DNA of 60,142 bases. It comes from an uncultured Lachnospiraceae bacterium. Lineage in GTDB: Bacteria > Bacillota > Clostridia > Lachnospirales > Lachnospiraceae. The stretch spans positions 3,309 to 63,450 of the forward strand of contig CAJURF010000012.1 of the NCBI GenBank assembly GCA_910588825.1, read 5' to 3'. Shown in pieces: positions 16,932 through 25,543 of this stretch. Numbering within the stretch: position 1 is the stretch's first letter; every line of letters begins with the position of its first letter. Under the pieces are notes generated by a model. That model made no database searches and was not told the DNA's origin. It saw nothing but the letters and a program-made list of their open reading frames with translations. The position numbers were made by a program, and so were the translations under genes.

Positions 16932-18072
16932 GTGAACTCTCCAGAGGTATGGTACAGGAATCTTCATACCCTTTCAGCAGGATGGTTCCTGTCTCCTCAT
17001 ATTCCTTCTTATATCGATAGTAGTCTTTCTCCCTCTTTTTCAATACTTTCCCACAATTTTCCAGTGTCACATGTACACCGAATCCTTCATATCCGGGATT
17101 TCCCATAATGGTCTCCACCACTTCGTCCCCCATCTCATAATAGAAATGTTTCGGGTCATAAAAGTTATATGGGTTCATATTCACATCACAAAAAGCGCTG
17201 AAATCCCAGTAATCCGTAATGGCGGCCAATTCAGCCAGAAAATCCCAGTATTCTGGTTCTTCAAAATAAGACCTCTCTGAAATGAAAACCGGCGCCACGA
17301 TTACCAGTAATTCCGTTTGGGCCTGATCACACATCTCCTTAATCCGCCGCATGGAATCCAGATTTTCCCGATAACAGGTTCCCTCGATGGACCTGGTAAA
17401 CAGTGTCTTTAAATAGTTTTCATAATAACGCATGGGATACCGGGCTGTTTTCCGGTCCCTGTCCTTAAAAAACTGCCTGTAATGGCTGGTCAGATTCCTC
17501 TCGCCCGTAAAATATTCAAACTCCGGCAGTATCTGATCCTGCTCCAGCTTTTCAAAGGCAGCTTTCACATCCTTCAGCAGAAAATCAATATATTCCAGCA
17601 CCCGGGATTCCCCCGTCATAACGGCTGGGAACTGATTCACCGCCGCTCCGTCTGCCTGCAGGTCGTATTTGGTAGATTCACGGCCGCTGATATTCAAAAC
17701 GATTTTCTTTGGGTCATCAATCTCCAGCAGATACCTCACCGTTTCCTCATACTCATGGAAAGTTCCCAGAGACTCATGCATATTATAATAGCGGTATCCA
17801 TCCATTTCCGCCAGCTTCTCGGTCCGATAAGACCCCGCCTTAGAACCTCCCAGTATATACCCTTCATACTGGTCTGCAAATTTTTTCACATGGGTAAGCT
17901 TCAGCAGACGGACATAGCCTGTTTTTCCGTCCACTGGTGACAAGTCCTTATAATCTCCGCTCACATAAGCAAAATAATCATAGGGGTCTACAAAATAATT
18001 CAAAGAACCAATACCTGCCAGCACCAATAAAACAAACGCAAGCATCCCCAACATCCATCTCTTATACTTCAA
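16918..18072 (-). CDS. SGNH-hydrolase-like partner of MBOAT (AlgJ/AlgX/DltD-like role)
   Basis: A 384-residue protein with one N-terminal transmembrane or signal segment (about 8-26) and an extracellular domain. GGSKAGSY places a candidate nucleophilic Ser at about 77. DPKHF gives the Asp306/His309 pair expected at the end of an SGNH fold. Such proteins sit next to MBOAT acyltransferases (AlgI with AlgJ/AlgX, DltB with DltD) and complete acyl transfer to the polymer outside the membrane. It follows the MBOAT gene by 18 bp. No close named family is recognised, so the biochemical role is inferred from motif and context. Confidence 0.7.
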   Translation of the reverse strand: MKYKRWMLGMLAFVLLVLAGIGSLNYFVDPYDYFAYVSGDYKDLSPVDGKTGYVRLLKLTHVKKFADQYEGYILGGSKAGSYRTEKLAEMDGYRYYNMHESLGTFHEYEETVRYLLEIDDPKKIVLNISGRESTKYDLQADGAAVNQFPAVMTGESRVLEYIDFLLKDVKAAFEKLEQDQILPEFEYFTGERNLTSHYRQFFKDRDRKTARYPMRYYENYLKTLFTRSIEGTCYRENLDSMRRIKEMCDQAQTELLVIVAPVFISERSYFEEPEYWDFLAELAAITDYWDFSAFCDVNMNPYNFYDPKHFYYEMGDEVVETIMGNPGYEGFGVHVTLENCGKVLKKREKDYYRYKKEYEETGTILLKGYEDSCTIPLESSHALQ

Positions 18073-18090
18073 GGACTCCCCGCTCCTCTC

Positions 18091-19524
18091 TTAAAACTGG
18101 AAATACAAAAATTCTACCACCTGATTCATCCTGGCAAAACAGACAGCCAGCAAAACAGCGGTAAAAATAAAATGTTTCACATCCGGCTTAAATCGGTCTG
18201 CCATATGTCTTGTAGTAGGTGCAAACCAACAGATCAACAAGCCGGCCAGACTAATCAGCATCAATTGATAATTTTCATAACCAAATGCCAGACAGGCGGA
18301 AGATACCTGCGCCCATCCCATTTCCATCAGGCTTTTCACATCGAACATGGCTTTATAGACCACCATAGTATCGTGCATGTCCACTGCTACAAAGATCACA
18401 CGGGTCAGCACAATGAAGATAAAGGTGAAAAACCATCCCACCAGAAACGGCGGTTCTTTCTTATGATATGCCAGATATGCACTGATACACACCAGAACCC
18501 CATTCATAATACCCCAGATAATAAAGTTCCATCCTGCACCGTGCCAGATACCGGACACCAGGAATGTGGCCATAGTGGCCACATAATAGTTGCGCCATTT
18601 ACACCCCTTGCGGAATACATTCTTAAATACGTATCCTCCCAGAAACCGGGACAGCGTCATATGCTGCCGCTGCCAGTATTCCTTAAAATTCCTGGAACGA
18701 AAAGGTGCATTAAAGTTCTCCGGAAGACGAATATTAAAGAACAGCCCCAGACCGATGGCCATGTCTGTATACCCAGACAAATCAAAATAATAAGAAATAG
18801 AATACTCCAGGGTATAAAACCACGCCTGCCACATGGTTACCTGATCACCCACTGCCCCGTAAAACTCCGCTGCATTATTGTTCAGCGGGTCCGCCAGCAG
18901 CATCTTCTTCCCCAGGCCAATGGCAAAGATGAATATACCCAGGGCAATATTTTTATAGTTTAGACGCATATTGCCCTCGTCTTCAAACTGAACCGTCATC
19001 TCTTTATGATGAACAATGGGGCCCACAATCAGCTGGGGGAAAAAGGTGATAAACAGCAGATAATCCAGCACATTGTATTCTTTCGTCAGACCCCGGTAAG
19101 AATCCACAAGAAATGCAATCAACTGGAAGGTAAAAAACGAAATTCCTATGGGCAGGGCAATATTTTTCATTGCAAAGTCCAGCCCTGTCAGTGTGTTTAC
19201 ATTTTCAATAAAGAAATCGTAATACTTATAATATCCCAAAAGGGCCACATTGGCAAGGACTCCCACAGCCATCAAAATTCTGCGCTGAGCCAGATAAGAA
19301 TCCTCCTGCATTTTACACAATGTGGTGCCCACCACATAATTGGCCGTGACGCTTCCCAGAAAGAAGACGAAGAAATCAGGGCTTCCCTGGGCGTAGAAAT
19401 AAAACGAAGCCACCGCCATCCAGATTTTTGATAAATGATAATAGCGAAACCTGTTTAATATCCAATATACAGCAAAAACAACCGGGAAAAATCCCAGCAC
19501 AAACTCATACGATGAAAAAATCAT
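18091..19524 (-). CDS. MBOAT acyltransferase, AlgI-like (minus-strand operon)
   Basis: A 477-residue polytopic membrane protein opening MIFSSYEFVLGFFPVVFAVYWIL as AlgI-type proteins do. Family marks include PIGISFFTFQLIAFLVDSYRG, FFPQLIVGPIVHH, YFDLSGYTDMAIGLG and FRSRNFKEYWQRQHMTLS. The catalytic His is in SGIWHGAGWNFIIWG. MBOAT proteins accept an activated acyl group on the cytoplasmic side and pass it across the membrane. It lies 9 bp after an ABC permease and 18 bp before its SGNH partner. The acyl donor is probably made by the acyl-CoA ligase three genes upstream. Confidence 0.92.
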   Translation of the reverse strand: MIFSSYEFVLGFFPVVFAVYWILNRFRYYHLSKIWMAVASFYFYAQGSPDFFVFFLGSVTANYVVGTTLCKMQEDSYLAQRRILMAVGVLANVALLGYYKYYDFFIENVNTLTGLDFAMKNIALPIGISFFTFQLIAFLVDSYRGLTKEYNVLDYLLFITFFPQLIVGPIVHHKEMTVQFEDEGNMRLNYKNIALGIFIFAIGLGKKMLLADPLNNNAAEFYGAVGDQVTMWQAWFYTLEYSISYYFDLSGYTDMAIGLGLFFNIRLPENFNAPFRSRNFKEYWQRQHMTLSRFLGGYVFKNVFRKGCKWRNYYVATMATFLVSGIWHGAGWNFIIWGIMNGVLVCISAYLAYHKKEPPFLVGWFFTFIFIVLTRVIFVAVDMHDTMVVYKAMFDVKSLMEMGWAQVSSACLAFGYENYQLMLISLAGLLICWFAPTTRHMADRFKPDVKHFIFTAVLLAVCFARMNQVVEFLYFQF

Positions 19525-19533
19525 AACCCCTTC

Positions 19534-20319
19534 TTACTCCCATTGTTTCCATTTACTGGTACGATTCTCCAGCACACGGAACAGGACTTCCTCCATAAGC
19601 ATCATGATAATCCCGAGACTGATAATCGTAATAATCGTAACCGATGTATTGGCAGTATTCCTGCCCACACTGAGCACATACCCCAATCCCTTTGGCACTC
19701 CCACCATTTCCGCGGCAATCACAACCCTCCAGGCAAACCCCAGCCCCAGACGAAACCCGGAGATTACATATGGCACAATGCTGGGCACAATACAGTGGTA
19801 AACCACCTGCCACCCATTGGCTTCCATCATATGCAGCGCATCGTACAGACTCCTGTCAACATTCAGCACCCCCTGCAGGGAATTGATAATAATGGGTGAC
19901 AGGGAGCCCATCACAATGATAAAAATAGCTGCCCGGTCCCCCAGTCCGAACCACAAAATGGCCAGCGGCACCCACGCCACTCCTGGAATGGGGGAAAAGA
20001 AGCGCACCAGCGGATAGATGAAATTGCGCACAGTGACGCTCATTCCCATAAAAATCCCCAGGGGCAGTCCAATCAGCACCGCGATGCCGAACCCCACCAA
20101 TACCCTCTTCATACTCACCCAAATATTAGAGAGCAGATATCCGGATTTAAGCAGCTCCCAGAATTCCTCACATACCACCTGGGGCATGGGGAGCAGCAGC
20201 TCGGCATCTTCGGGGTCCATTTTCCCGAAAATGCCTGTCTTCGATGCCAGCGCCCACAGGCCCACCAGGGCCGCTATGGCCAGACACCCCTGCAGAAACG
20301 GTTTTATCTTACCTTTCAT
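19534..20319 (-). CDS. ABC transporter permease (nitrate/sulfonate/taurine type)
   Basis: A 261-residue membrane protein of the SsuC/TauC type: FGIAVLIGLPLGIFMGMS, then the permease signature region VRFFSPIPGVAWVPLAILWFGLGDRAAIFII. The EAA-like loop reads DALHMMEANGWQVVYHCIVPSIVPYVISGFRLGLGFAW. Six membrane segments are likely. It works with the binding lipoprotein just upstream and the ATPase at the head of the operon. The substrate cannot be read from the permease. Its location directly before the MBOAT gene is unusual for this transporter class. Confidence 0.92.
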   Translation of the reverse strand: MKGKIKPFLQGCLAIAALVGLWALASKTGIFGKMDPEDAELLLPMPQVVCEEFWELLKSGYLLSNIWVSMKRVLVGFGIAVLIGLPLGIFMGMSVTVRNFIYPLVRFFSPIPGVAWVPLAILWFGLGDRAAIFIIVMGSLSPIIINSLQGVLNVDRSLYDALHMMEANGWQVVYHCIVPSIVPYVISGFRLGLGFAWRVVIAAEMVGVPKGLGYVLSVGRNTANTSVTIITIISLGIIMMLMEEVLFRVLENRTSKWKQWE

Positions 20320-20378
20320 GTGATTTATAAAACCTTTGTAACTGTCCAGTACCTTCTCAGTTACAAGCCTTTCCCATT

Positions 20379-21479
20379 TTATTGTACTTCATAAAACAAA
20401 TCTTCCGCGGCTGGGACTTCTTCAATATATCCCATATCTTTTGACCACTGCAGTGTCTCCAGGGAAGCCTCCTCATCAATTTCATATGTGTAATCTACCC
20501 GGTCTCTGGCCGCCTCCACAACGCTCTCCTCCATCTGGAGTGTTTTGGCAAGAACACTGTTCGCCTCTGGGTCTGTGTTGATGAAGTCTACAGTTTCTTT
20601 GTATACTTCCATAAATGACTTCAGCTGATCCATCTGATTGTCAATAAAATCCTGAGAAGCCACCACTACATTGACAGGATAGAAATTATCGGAGCCTGTC
20701 TCATCTTTAATCTCTTTACCGCAGTCATAAACCACCTGAATGTCATCTCCGTAATCGGCCTCCGCCTGAGCGGCAAAAGGTTCCCAGGTAATCATAGCGT
20801 CCACTTCCTTGGTTGCCATGAGCACGCTGGCCATATCCGCCGGTTTCATACCAGGGATCAAGGTAAGGTCCATTTCCGGGTCAAGCCCTGCCTCCTTCAA
20901 AATCTTACTTCTCAGCATAGCGTCTGTCACTGTGGCAATCCCCGGTTCGGCTACCATGTGGTCTTTTAAATCTTCCACTGTCTCGATCCCCGTCTCTTTC
21001 CGGGCCATCAGCACATGGCCGCCGCCGTTGGCAGATGCCACGATCTTCATATCCACACCTTTGGATATCCAGGTGGCCACCGGTCCGATTCCCACAATGG
21101 CAATATCCAGTTCACCTGCCGCAAAAGCCTCCATCAAAGCCGCACCGTCAGAAAACTCGGACACTTGAATATCCAGCCCGCTTTCCTCCAGCAGACCATT
21201 TTCCTGAGCCACAAAAGGCGTCGCTGTGCCCATGGCACGGTTGGAACCCACACGGATGGCTTCTGCGTCTCCGGCCAAATCTCCATCCTTATCTGCAGCC
21301 TCATCCTGACTCTCCTCATCCTCAGCGGCCTCCTGGGTTTCTTCAGCCTCAACAGCCTCCTGGGTTTCCACTGCCTCTGTACTGGTCTGTCCGCTTTCCC
21401 CGCTGCCAGAAGAACCACATCCTGTCAATACTAACGTGCACAGCAATCCTGCTGCCATGATCTTTCTCCAATTTTTCAT
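20379..21479 (-). CDS. ABC substrate-binding lipoprotein (SsuA/NMT1-like)
   Basis: A signal peptide ends in the lipobox LVLTGC, with Cys about 21. A long acidic linker rich in Glu, Ala and Gln follows (about 25-75). The binding domain resembles SsuA/NMT1-like proteins: IRVGSNRAMGTATPFVAQENGLLEESGLDI, FAAGELDIAIVGIGPV, then MITWEPFAAQAEADYG. Family members bind sulfonates, nitrate, aromatic acids or thiamine precursors, so the ligand is open. Its start is 2 bp from the acyl-CoA ligase stop, which suggests that the imported ligand may be the ligase substrate. Confidence 0.9.
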   Translation of the reverse strand: MKNWRKIMAAGLLCTLVLTGCGSSGSGESGQTSTEAVETQEAVEAEETQEAAEDEESQDEAADKDGDLAGDAEAIRVGSNRAMGTATPFVAQENGLLEESGLDIQVSEFSDGAALMEAFAAGELDIAIVGIGPVATWISKGVDMKIVASANGGGHVLMARKETGIETVEDLKDHMVAEPGIATVTDAMLRSKILKEAGLDPEMDLTLIPGMKPADMASVLMATKEVDAMITWEPFAAQAEADYGDDIQVVYDCGKEIKDETGSDNFYPVNVVVASQDFIDNQMDQLKSFMEVYKETVDFINTDPEANSVLAKTLQMEESVVEAARDRVDYTYEIDEEASLETLQWSKDMGYIEEVPAAEDLFYEVQ

Positions 21480-21481
21480 AA

Positions 21482-23008
21482 TTATTCAAACTCTCCTTTC
21501 TTATATCTCTCTACAAGTTTCAACCTTTGAATCTTACCGTTTCCCCCTTTTGGAAGATCCTCCAGAAAATAAACTTTTCTGGGAACTTTATACGATGCAA
21601 TCTTATCCTTGCAGAATTCCTGAACCATCTTGGCGTCCAGTACAGCGCCGTCTTTCTTCTTAATAAAAGCGGCCACTTCCTCTCCATAGACTGCATCCGG
21701 CACCCCTGCCACAGCGGCCAGCTCCACGCCCTCCATCTGGTAAAGAATCTCGTCCACTTCCCTGGGTGGAAACTTCTCTCCTGCCCGGTTAATCAGTTCT
21801 TTGATTCTGCCGTCCAAAAACAGATACCCGTCCTCATCCTGATACCCCAGGTCACCTGAATGAAACCAGTCCCCGCTGAAAGCCTTCTTCGTTTCTTCTT
21901 CCTTATGATAATATCCGCAGGTAATATTATCTCCCTGCATCAGCACTTCCCCCACCTGGCCGCAGGGAAGCTCCCTGCCCTCATTGTCCACAATCTTTAT
22001 CCGGTTTCCAAAAGGCAGTCCCACTGACCCGGATTTTCGAGCCTTGGGCGGCATGGGATTGGTGGTAATCTGGCTGCATCCTTCCGTAATCCCATAAGAC
22101 TCAATCACAGGTACTTGACAGATACTCTCAAACTTTTCCAGCACAGATACCGGCAGAGGGGATGATGCAGACCTGGCAAACCGCAGGCTGCTGTAATCTC
22201 TATCCTCTGGAATTCCCTTTGCCAGCAGATGGGAATACATGGTGGGAACTCCGCTGAACCAGGTCACACGGTAATTCTCAATATCCTTCCAGAATCTGCT
22301 GACGCTGAATTTCCCTCCAATGACAATCTGCCCCCCACTGTACAGGGGCGTAATCAGAGTAATCACAAGACCATTAATATGAAACCAGGGGAGTACACAC
22401 AGACACACATCCTCCTGGGTCAGCCCATGGGCCTCCTGAATATGCTCCGCCTTTGCCAGCAGGTTCCCATAGCTTAAAATCACACCTTTGGGATTGCCTG
22501 TGGTCCCAGAAGTGTAGAGGAGCATGGCCGTATCCTCCCGCTGGGAGCAGGGAGCATTCCCGTCATCCTGGCACTCCTTTAATAACAGTACCTGTATCTC
22601 CCTGCCAAAAGGTGCTGCTTCATGGACTGCCTCCACCAGATCCCCGGCGCTTCCCCGGAGAATTTCCCGATATAGAGGTTCTGTGATCACCGCCCTCACC
22701 TGTGCATCCTTAAGTAAATAGAGCAGCTCTTTCTCTTTTAACAGTGTATTGGCGGGAACAGCCACTGCCCCGCACCTGGTCACAGCAAAGTATAACACCG
22801 CGAACTCCACGCTGTTGTCCATAAACAGCAGAACTTTATCTCCTTTTCCCACACCCAGCCTGCGAAGCTGCTCTGACTGTTCCTTCACAAACCTGTCCAG
22901 CTGAGTATAACTGACTTTCTGACCTGTTAAACTGCAGGTGATAAAACAGCGCTCCCCATAGCGCTGTGCCTGCTCTTCAATTAAATCTGCAAATCTGATT
23001 TCTTCCAT
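21482..23008 (-). CDS. acyl-CoA ligase (ANL superfamily)
   Basis: A 508-residue class I adenylate-forming enzyme. The P-loop-like motif is LLYTSGTTGNPKGVILSY and the second ATP motif is ESYGITEG. The hinge region reads FHSGDLGYQDEDGYLFLDGRIKELINRAGEKFPPREVD, and the catalytic Lys is in GGNGKIQR. The LPWFHINGL segment resembles 4-coumarate/oxalate-type CoA ligases. It would activate a carboxylic acid to an acyl-CoA. Its start overlaps the ABC ATPase stop (TAATG) and its stop is 2 bp from the binding protein. The acid is not identified. Confidence 0.9.
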   Translation of the reverse strand: MEEIRFADLIEEQAQRYGERCFITCSLTGQKVSYTQLDRFVKEQSEQLRRLGVGKGDKVLLFMDNSVEFAVLYFAVTRCGAVAVPANTLLKEKELLYLLKDAQVRAVITEPLYREILRGSAGDLVEAVHEAAPFGREIQVLLLKECQDDGNAPCSQREDTAMLLYTSGTTGNPKGVILSYGNLLAKAEHIQEAHGLTQEDVCLCVLPWFHINGLVITLITPLYSGGQIVIGGKFSVSRFWKDIENYRVTWFSGVPTMYSHLLAKGIPEDRDYSSLRFARSASSPLPVSVLEKFESICQVPVIESYGITEGCSQITTNPMPPKARKSGSVGLPFGNRIKIVDNEGRELPCGQVGEVLMQGDNITCGYYHKEEETKKAFSGDWFHSGDLGYQDEDGYLFLDGRIKELINRAGEKFPPREVDEILYQMEGVELAAVAGVPDAVYGEEVAAFIKKKDGAVLDAKMVQEFCKDKIASYKVPRKVYFLEDLPKGGNGKIQRLKLVERYKKGEFE

Positions 23009-23781
23009 TATGACAGCCGTTCCTTTTCATTTTTCCAGGTTTCCATCACCAGTTCCTGTACCTCGTCCTTCAGCTGAATAAATCTGGGGTCCGTCCGCTT
23101 CCTGGGCCTGGGCAGATCCACGCAGACCACATCCCGAATCCGTGCAGGAAAATCCGTAAACACTAAAATACGGTCTGAGAGATAAACCGCTTCCTCACAA
23201 TCATGGGTAACCAGACAGGTGGTAAACTCCTTCTTATCGCACATACGCACCAGCTCATCCTGAAGCCTCATCCTGGTAAATGAATCCAGCGCCCCAAAAG
23301 GCTCATCCATCAACAGAATCTTCGGCTCCATCACCAGCGCCCTGGCGATGGCCACTCTCTGCTTCATGCCGCCGGAAAGCTGATGGGGATAAGATTTCTC
23401 AAACCCGTTAAGCCCCACCATCTCAATGGCCCATGCCACCTTATTGTGGATGTATTCCTTATTATTTTTCCCCAGTTTCAGCCCCAAGGCGATATTATTC
23501 CAAACTGATTTCCACGGAAATAACACATAGTCCTGAAAGACCATCAGACGATCCTTCCCCGGCCCCTCTATTTTCTTTCCATCTATTTCCACCGCTCCTT
23601 CATCTGCCTTCAGAAAACCTGCGATAATCCGAAGCAGTGTGGACTTCCCGCATCCTGACGGTCCCACAAAGGAGACAAATTCCTGGTTTTCAATTTGAAA
23701 AGAAATGTTCTGGAGGATAGACAATCGTTCCATTTCTTCATTTCGAAACGATTTGGTTATATTTTGTACTTTGATAGCCAT
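23008..23781 (-). CDS. ABC transporter ATPase (nitrate/sulfonate/taurine type)
   Basis: A 257-residue ATPase: Walker A in VGPSGCGKSTLLRII (about 39-53), Q-loop VFQDYVLFPWKSVWNN, signature LSGGMKQRVAIARAL, Walker B ILLMDEPFGALD, and the switch His in CLVTHDCEEAV. This is the SsuB/TauB/NrtD pattern. It is the first gene of the long minus-strand operon and faces the divergent MBOAT operon across 268 bp. It energises the permease and lipoprotein genes that come after the ligase. Confidence 0.94.
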   Translation of the reverse strand: MAIKVQNITKSFRNEEMERLSILQNISFQIENQEFVSFVGPSGCGKSTLLRIIAGFLKADEGAVEIDGKKIEGPGKDRLMVFQDYVLFPWKSVWNNIALGLKLGKNNKEYIHNKVAWAIEMVGLNGFEKSYPHQLSGGMKQRVAIARALVMEPKILLMDEPFGALDSFTRMRLQDELVRMCDKKEFTTCLVTHDCEEAVYLSDRILVFTDFPARIRDVVCVDLPRPRKRTDPRFIQLKDEVQELVMETWKNEKERLS

Positions 23782-23898
23782 AGCAGTACCTCTGTTAATA
23801 TTCTACTGAACAAACGTGATGAAAATTTGTAGGTTTTGTAATATTGTTCATATTTATGAAATATTTACTTATTATTTTTCTGATGTTCACTTCCTATA

Positions 23899-23927
23899 AT
23901 ATTAATATTGCATAGAAATTTCGTCAA
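23899..23927 (-). promoter_or_regulatory. candidate sigma-A promoter of the ABC/ligase/MBOAT operon
   Basis: On the minus strand TTGACG (23922-23927), a 17-base spacer, then TAATAT (23899-23904). The -35 box matches 5 of 6 and the -10 box 4 of 6. It lies about 120 bp before the ABC ATPase start in an AT-rich gap. Moderate support only. Confidence 0.4.
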
Positions 23928-23996
23928 GACTTTCTTAATCTTTTTTAACCATGAAATGGAAAAAACTCCGAACCGTTATTCTCGTAATAGAATAAT

Positions 23997-24022
23997 GGGG
24001 AAAAAGGTATGCCTTTTTCCCC
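23997..24022 (+). promoter_or_regulatory. perfect hairpin in the 5' leader of the second MBOAT operon
   Basis: GGGGAAAAAGG (23997-24007), loop TATG, CCTTTTTCCCC (24012-24022): an 11-bp perfect stem. No T-run follows on the plus strand, so it is not an ordinary terminator there. It ends about 10 bp before the AAAGGA ribosome site of the MBOAT gene. It could be an operator for the nearby response regulator, or an RNA leader element. Confidence 0.5.
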
Positions 24023-24049
24023 AGAAATAGAAAGGATTTCCAATGTATT

Positions 24050-25531
24050 ATGTTATTTAATTCCATTCACTTTCTGCTGTTTTTTCCAATTGTCCTGTGT
24101 GTGTATTTTATCATTCCTTCCAGAGTCAAATATATCTGGCTGCTGGCTGCAAGCTATTATTTTTATATGTGCTGGAACGCCAAATACGCCCTGCTCCTGC
24201 TTTTTTCCACAGGGGCCACCTATCTGAGCGGTTATCTGATAGAATTCTTTGACAAAAGATCACAGGAAAAATATAAAAAATATTGTGTGGCCGGCTGTTT
24301 TACAGCAAATCTTATGATTCTATTCCTATTTAAATACTTCGATTTCGCCGTACACAATATAAACCGGCTCCTGGCAGGGTTTCATTTTTCCCTGGTTACA
24401 CCTTCTTTTGATGTGATACTGCCAGTGGGGATTTCGTTTTATACTTTCCAGGCCCTCAGCTATACCATGGATGTATATCGAAAGGATATCCCCGCCGAAA
24501 AGAACTTTTTTAAATACGCTCTTTTTGTATCTTTTTTTCCACAGCTGGTGGCAGGTCCCATTGAGCGTTCCAAGAATCTCCTATCCCAGATCAATCAGGT
24601 TCACCGTTTTGATTTTGACCGTGCCCGGGCGGGATTCCTTCTTATGTTATGGGGGTATTTCCAGAAACTTATCCTGGCCGACAGAATCGCTGTCATTGTA
24701 AATCAGGTTTACAGCCAGACTTTTGACTATCCCGGAAGCTGTATGGCTCTTGCCAGCGTTTTATTTGCCATACAAATCTACTGTGATTTCTCCGGCTATT
24801 CCATGATCGCCATCGGCGCTTCCAAAGTGATGGGCTTTTCATTGATGGAAAACTTTAACTGCCCCTATCTGGCAAAATCAACGGCACAATTCTGGAAACG
24901 GTGGCACATTTCCCTCACCTCCTGGTTCAGAGACTATCTGTACATTCCTCTGGGGGGAAACCGCCGGGGAACAGCCCGCAGATACGTAAACATTATGATT
25001 GTATTCCTAATCAGCGGTTTATGGCACGGGGCCGCCTGGACTTTTATCATATGGGGCGCATTGAACGGATTCTTCCAGGTTATTGGAAGCATCACGAAAA
25101 AATACCGTGAAAGCCTGTATGCAAAAATGGGACTGCATACAGACAGTGTGGGCCACCGCTGCCTCCAGATACTCACCACTTTTCTGCTGGTGGATTTCAC
25201 ATGGATCTTCTTTCGGGCAGAAAGTATGTCCCAGGCATTTTCTGTCTTAAAGAAGATTGCCTTTTCTTTTAACCCCTGGTATCTGGCTGACGGAGGTCTC
25301 TATACCCTGGGGCTTAGCCAGAAGCAGTTCGGCGTCATGATACTGGGCATCATAATTTTAGCCGCAGGAGATTTATTAAAGAATAGAGGTCTGTGCGTGT
25401 CAGAGATTTTACTCCGCCAGGATTTATGGTTCCGCTGGCTTTTGTTCATAGGCTCTATTGTCTTTATCTTAGTCTTCGGAATCTGGGGCGCCGGATATGA
25501 CGCACAGGCTTTTGTATATTTTCAATTTTAA
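24050..25531 (+). CDS. MBOAT acyltransferase, AlgI-like (plus-strand operon, first)
   Basis: A 493-residue polytopic membrane acyltransferase beginning MLFNSIHFLLFFPIVLCVYFIIPSR, the usual AlgI-type start. Marks: LPVGISFYTFQALSYTMDVYR, FFPQLVAGPIERSKNLL, YCDFSGYSMIAIGASKVMGF, STAQFWKRWHISLTSWFRDYLYIPLGGNRRG. The catalytic His is in SGLWHGAAWTFIIWG. It is closer to typical AlgI/PatA-type O-acetyltransferases than the third MBOAT in this window. Two SGNH-like genes follow it at 12-bp and 11-bp gaps. Acetyl transfer to a glycopolymer is the likely role, by family. Confidence 0.92.
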   Translation: MLFNSIHFLLFFPIVLCVYFIIPSRVKYIWLLAASYYFYMCWNAKYALLLLFSTGATYLSGYLIEFFDKRSQEKYKKYCVAGCFTANLMILFLFKYFDFAVHNINRLLAGFHFSLVTPSFDVILPVGISFYTFQALSYTMDVYRKDIPAEKNFFKYALFVSFFPQLVAGPIERSKNLLSQINQVHRFDFDRARAGFLLMLWGYFQKLILADRIAVIVNQVYSQTFDYPGSCMALASVLFAIQIYCDFSGYSMIAIGASKVMGFSLMENFNCPYLAKSTAQFWKRWHISLTSWFRDYLYIPLGGNRRGTARRYVNIMIVFLISGLWHGAAWTFIIWGALNGFFQVIGSITKKYRESLYAKMGLHTDSVGHRCLQILTTFLLVDFTWIFFRAESMSQAFSVLKKIAFSFNPWYLADGGLYTLGLSQKQFGVMILGIIILAAGDLLKNRGLCVSEILLRQDLWFRWLLFIGSIVFILVFGIWGAGYDAQAFVYFQF

Positions 25532-25543
25532 GGATGGTGCATC

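Noticed and set aside
18172..18963. Long open frame on the plus strand opposite the MBOAT gene
   Set aside because: It is the reverse complement of a clear MBOAT protein, is rich in His, Gln and Cys, and has no ribosome site.
19534..23781. Sulfonate or taurine utilisation operon
   Set aside because: Transporter type fits, but no monooxygenase or sulfur enzyme is present, and the genes are interleaved with a CoA ligase and followed by MBOAT.
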